Positions 63,601-64,000 of a DNA stretch of 64,000 nucleotides are shown here, piece after piece; positions within the stretch are counted from its first letter, which is position 1, and every line of letters starts with the position of its first letter. Location of the stretch: contig NZ_CP012040.1 of NCBI RefSeq assembly GCF_001050135.1, forward strand, positions 1,240,001 through 1,304,000. Reading direction: 5' to 3'. A program made the translations under genes and the position numbers. The DNA is from Cyclobacterium amurskyense (GTDB lineage Bacteria > Bacteroidota > Bacteroidia > Cytophagales > Cyclobacteriaceae). Under the pieces are notes generated by a model. It saw only the letters and a list, made by a program, of their open reading frames with translations. It did not search any database and was not told where the DNA came from.

Positions 63601-64000
63601 TAAAAACGACCTGTAAAACCAAAATGAATTCTAGAATAATTAAAACCTAAAGGCTGACTACCGGCCTGGCCCAATGCGTACACGAATTTAAATATCCCTC
63701 CGCTGGTTTCCAAGTTTAATCCACCTCCAAATGAAAAGGGCCATTCTCCCGGAGTATTGCCTACCTTATTTTCTACCCTGCCCACATCTGTAAATAATAG
63801 GAAATAGGAATAGGTGCCAAAATAAAACCTTGGCTCAACATTTAAGTACATATAGCGATTGGTATAAAAATAATTTTCATTAAATCCACGAATAGAGCGC
63901 AAACCACCTAGCCGGAATAAGTCATTTAACAACAGGTTAGAATTGTTCATCTCACCCGCATTCAATGCCAATTTTAATCCTAAATTTTGTGGCCATCTGT
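63600..64000 (-). CDS. Omp85/BamA-family barrel, C-terminal part only
   Basis: The frame is open to the right edge, so the N terminus is outside the window and only about 133 residues are visible. They contain LFRLGGLRSIRGFNENYFY, which is the L/G-G-x-x-x-(V/I)-R-G-(F/Y) motif of Omp85 surface antigens, located in loop 6. FLLFTDVGRV precedes the last strands, and the chain ends with phenylalanine (HFGFTGRF), the outer membrane sorting signal. It is therefore the end of a BamA/TamA or patatin-like barrel. Position ahead of DUF4271 and hemD is the only context. Confidence 0.85.
   Translation of the reverse strand, partial: RWPQNLGLKLALNAGEMNNSNLLLNDLFRLGGLRSIRGFNENYFYTNRYMYLNVEPRFYFGTYSYFLLFTDVGRVENKVGNTPGEWPFSFGGGLNLETSGGIFKFVYALGQAGSQPLGFNYSRIHFGFTGRF

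Noticed and set aside
1..64000. CRISPR arrays, prophage, integrases, insertion sequences, rRNA and tRNA genes
   Set aside because: I looked for spaced repeats, transposase or integrase motifs and RNA gene folds and saw none; the only repeats are the palindromic elements reported.

Overview
The window is about 64 kb of low-GC chromosomal DNA from a member of the Bacteroidota, most likely Cytophagales and probably family Cyclobacteriaceae (Cyclobacterium, Echinicola or Algoriphagus type). The evidence is a porP-gldK-gldL-gldM-gldN type IX secretion cluster, a PorW/SprE lipoprotein, several Bacteroidota-restricted families (DUF4271, DUF4783, DUF6427, DUF6787), promoters of the form TTTG-N19/20-TAnnTTTG, weak Shine-Dalgarno sequences, and an ATP synthase operon without beta and epsilon subunits. 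The genus is inference. No tRNA, rRNA, CRISPR array, prophage or transposase gene was found; this is mostly core genome.

Layout. 1-6.1 kb: the end of a DUF6427 membrane gene facing a glyA-tatC-rpiB operon, then a small unknown gene and an AEC transporter, with two copies of a palindromic repeat. 6.2-12.4 kb: a 1000-residue AsmA protein, a dinucleotide-binding protein, and the operon DUF493-phhB-rsmI-suhB. 12.4-20.6 kb: an envelope series on the minus strand (coaX, outer membrane barrel, TPR protein, terminator, then lptC, small membrane protein, CorC/HlyC protein, PpiD). 20.7-24.8 kb: anmK, an amino acid dehydrogenase and nhaD on the plus strand. 25-33.5 kb: a lipoprotein and gpmI, DUF4783 and nadC, and the series ribH-lysC-DUF6787-ABC exporter. 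33.8-41.3 kb: a Tat-exported PhoX-like protein, a secreted EEP-fold enzyme, a 37-residue basic protein, a voltage-sensor-like membrane protein, an SGNH hydrolase, and a selenium pair selD-mnmH. 42-48.9 kb: one minus-strand run from an M23 endopeptidase and a bactofilin through AtpZ and AtpI-like proteins into atpB-E-F-H-A-G. 49-64 kb: PorW/SprE, penicillin-binding protein 1A and uvrC (plus strand) converge on gldN-M-L-K-porP, followed upstream by hemD, DUF4271 and a cut-off Omp85 barrel.

How it works together. Much of the window serves the cell envelope: protein export (TatC with a Tat substrate, the T9SS core and motor), LPS and outer membrane assembly (LptC, PpiD, AsmA, an Omp85 barrel), and peptidoglycan (PBP1A, M23 peptidase with bactofilin, anmK). 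The c subunit has the features of a proton-coupled enzyme. selD and mnmH form a complete selenouridine-tRNA module.

The two observations I rate highest are a family of nested palindromic elements (4307-4519, 6036-6078, 41647-41836 and a decayed copy near 35460-35583), in which the 43-bp copy looks like an empty or excised form of the longer ones, and the 371-residue protein at 37034-38149, which carries the S2 FxxE, S3 NxxD and S4 every-third-residue positive charges of a voltage sensor but no visible pore.
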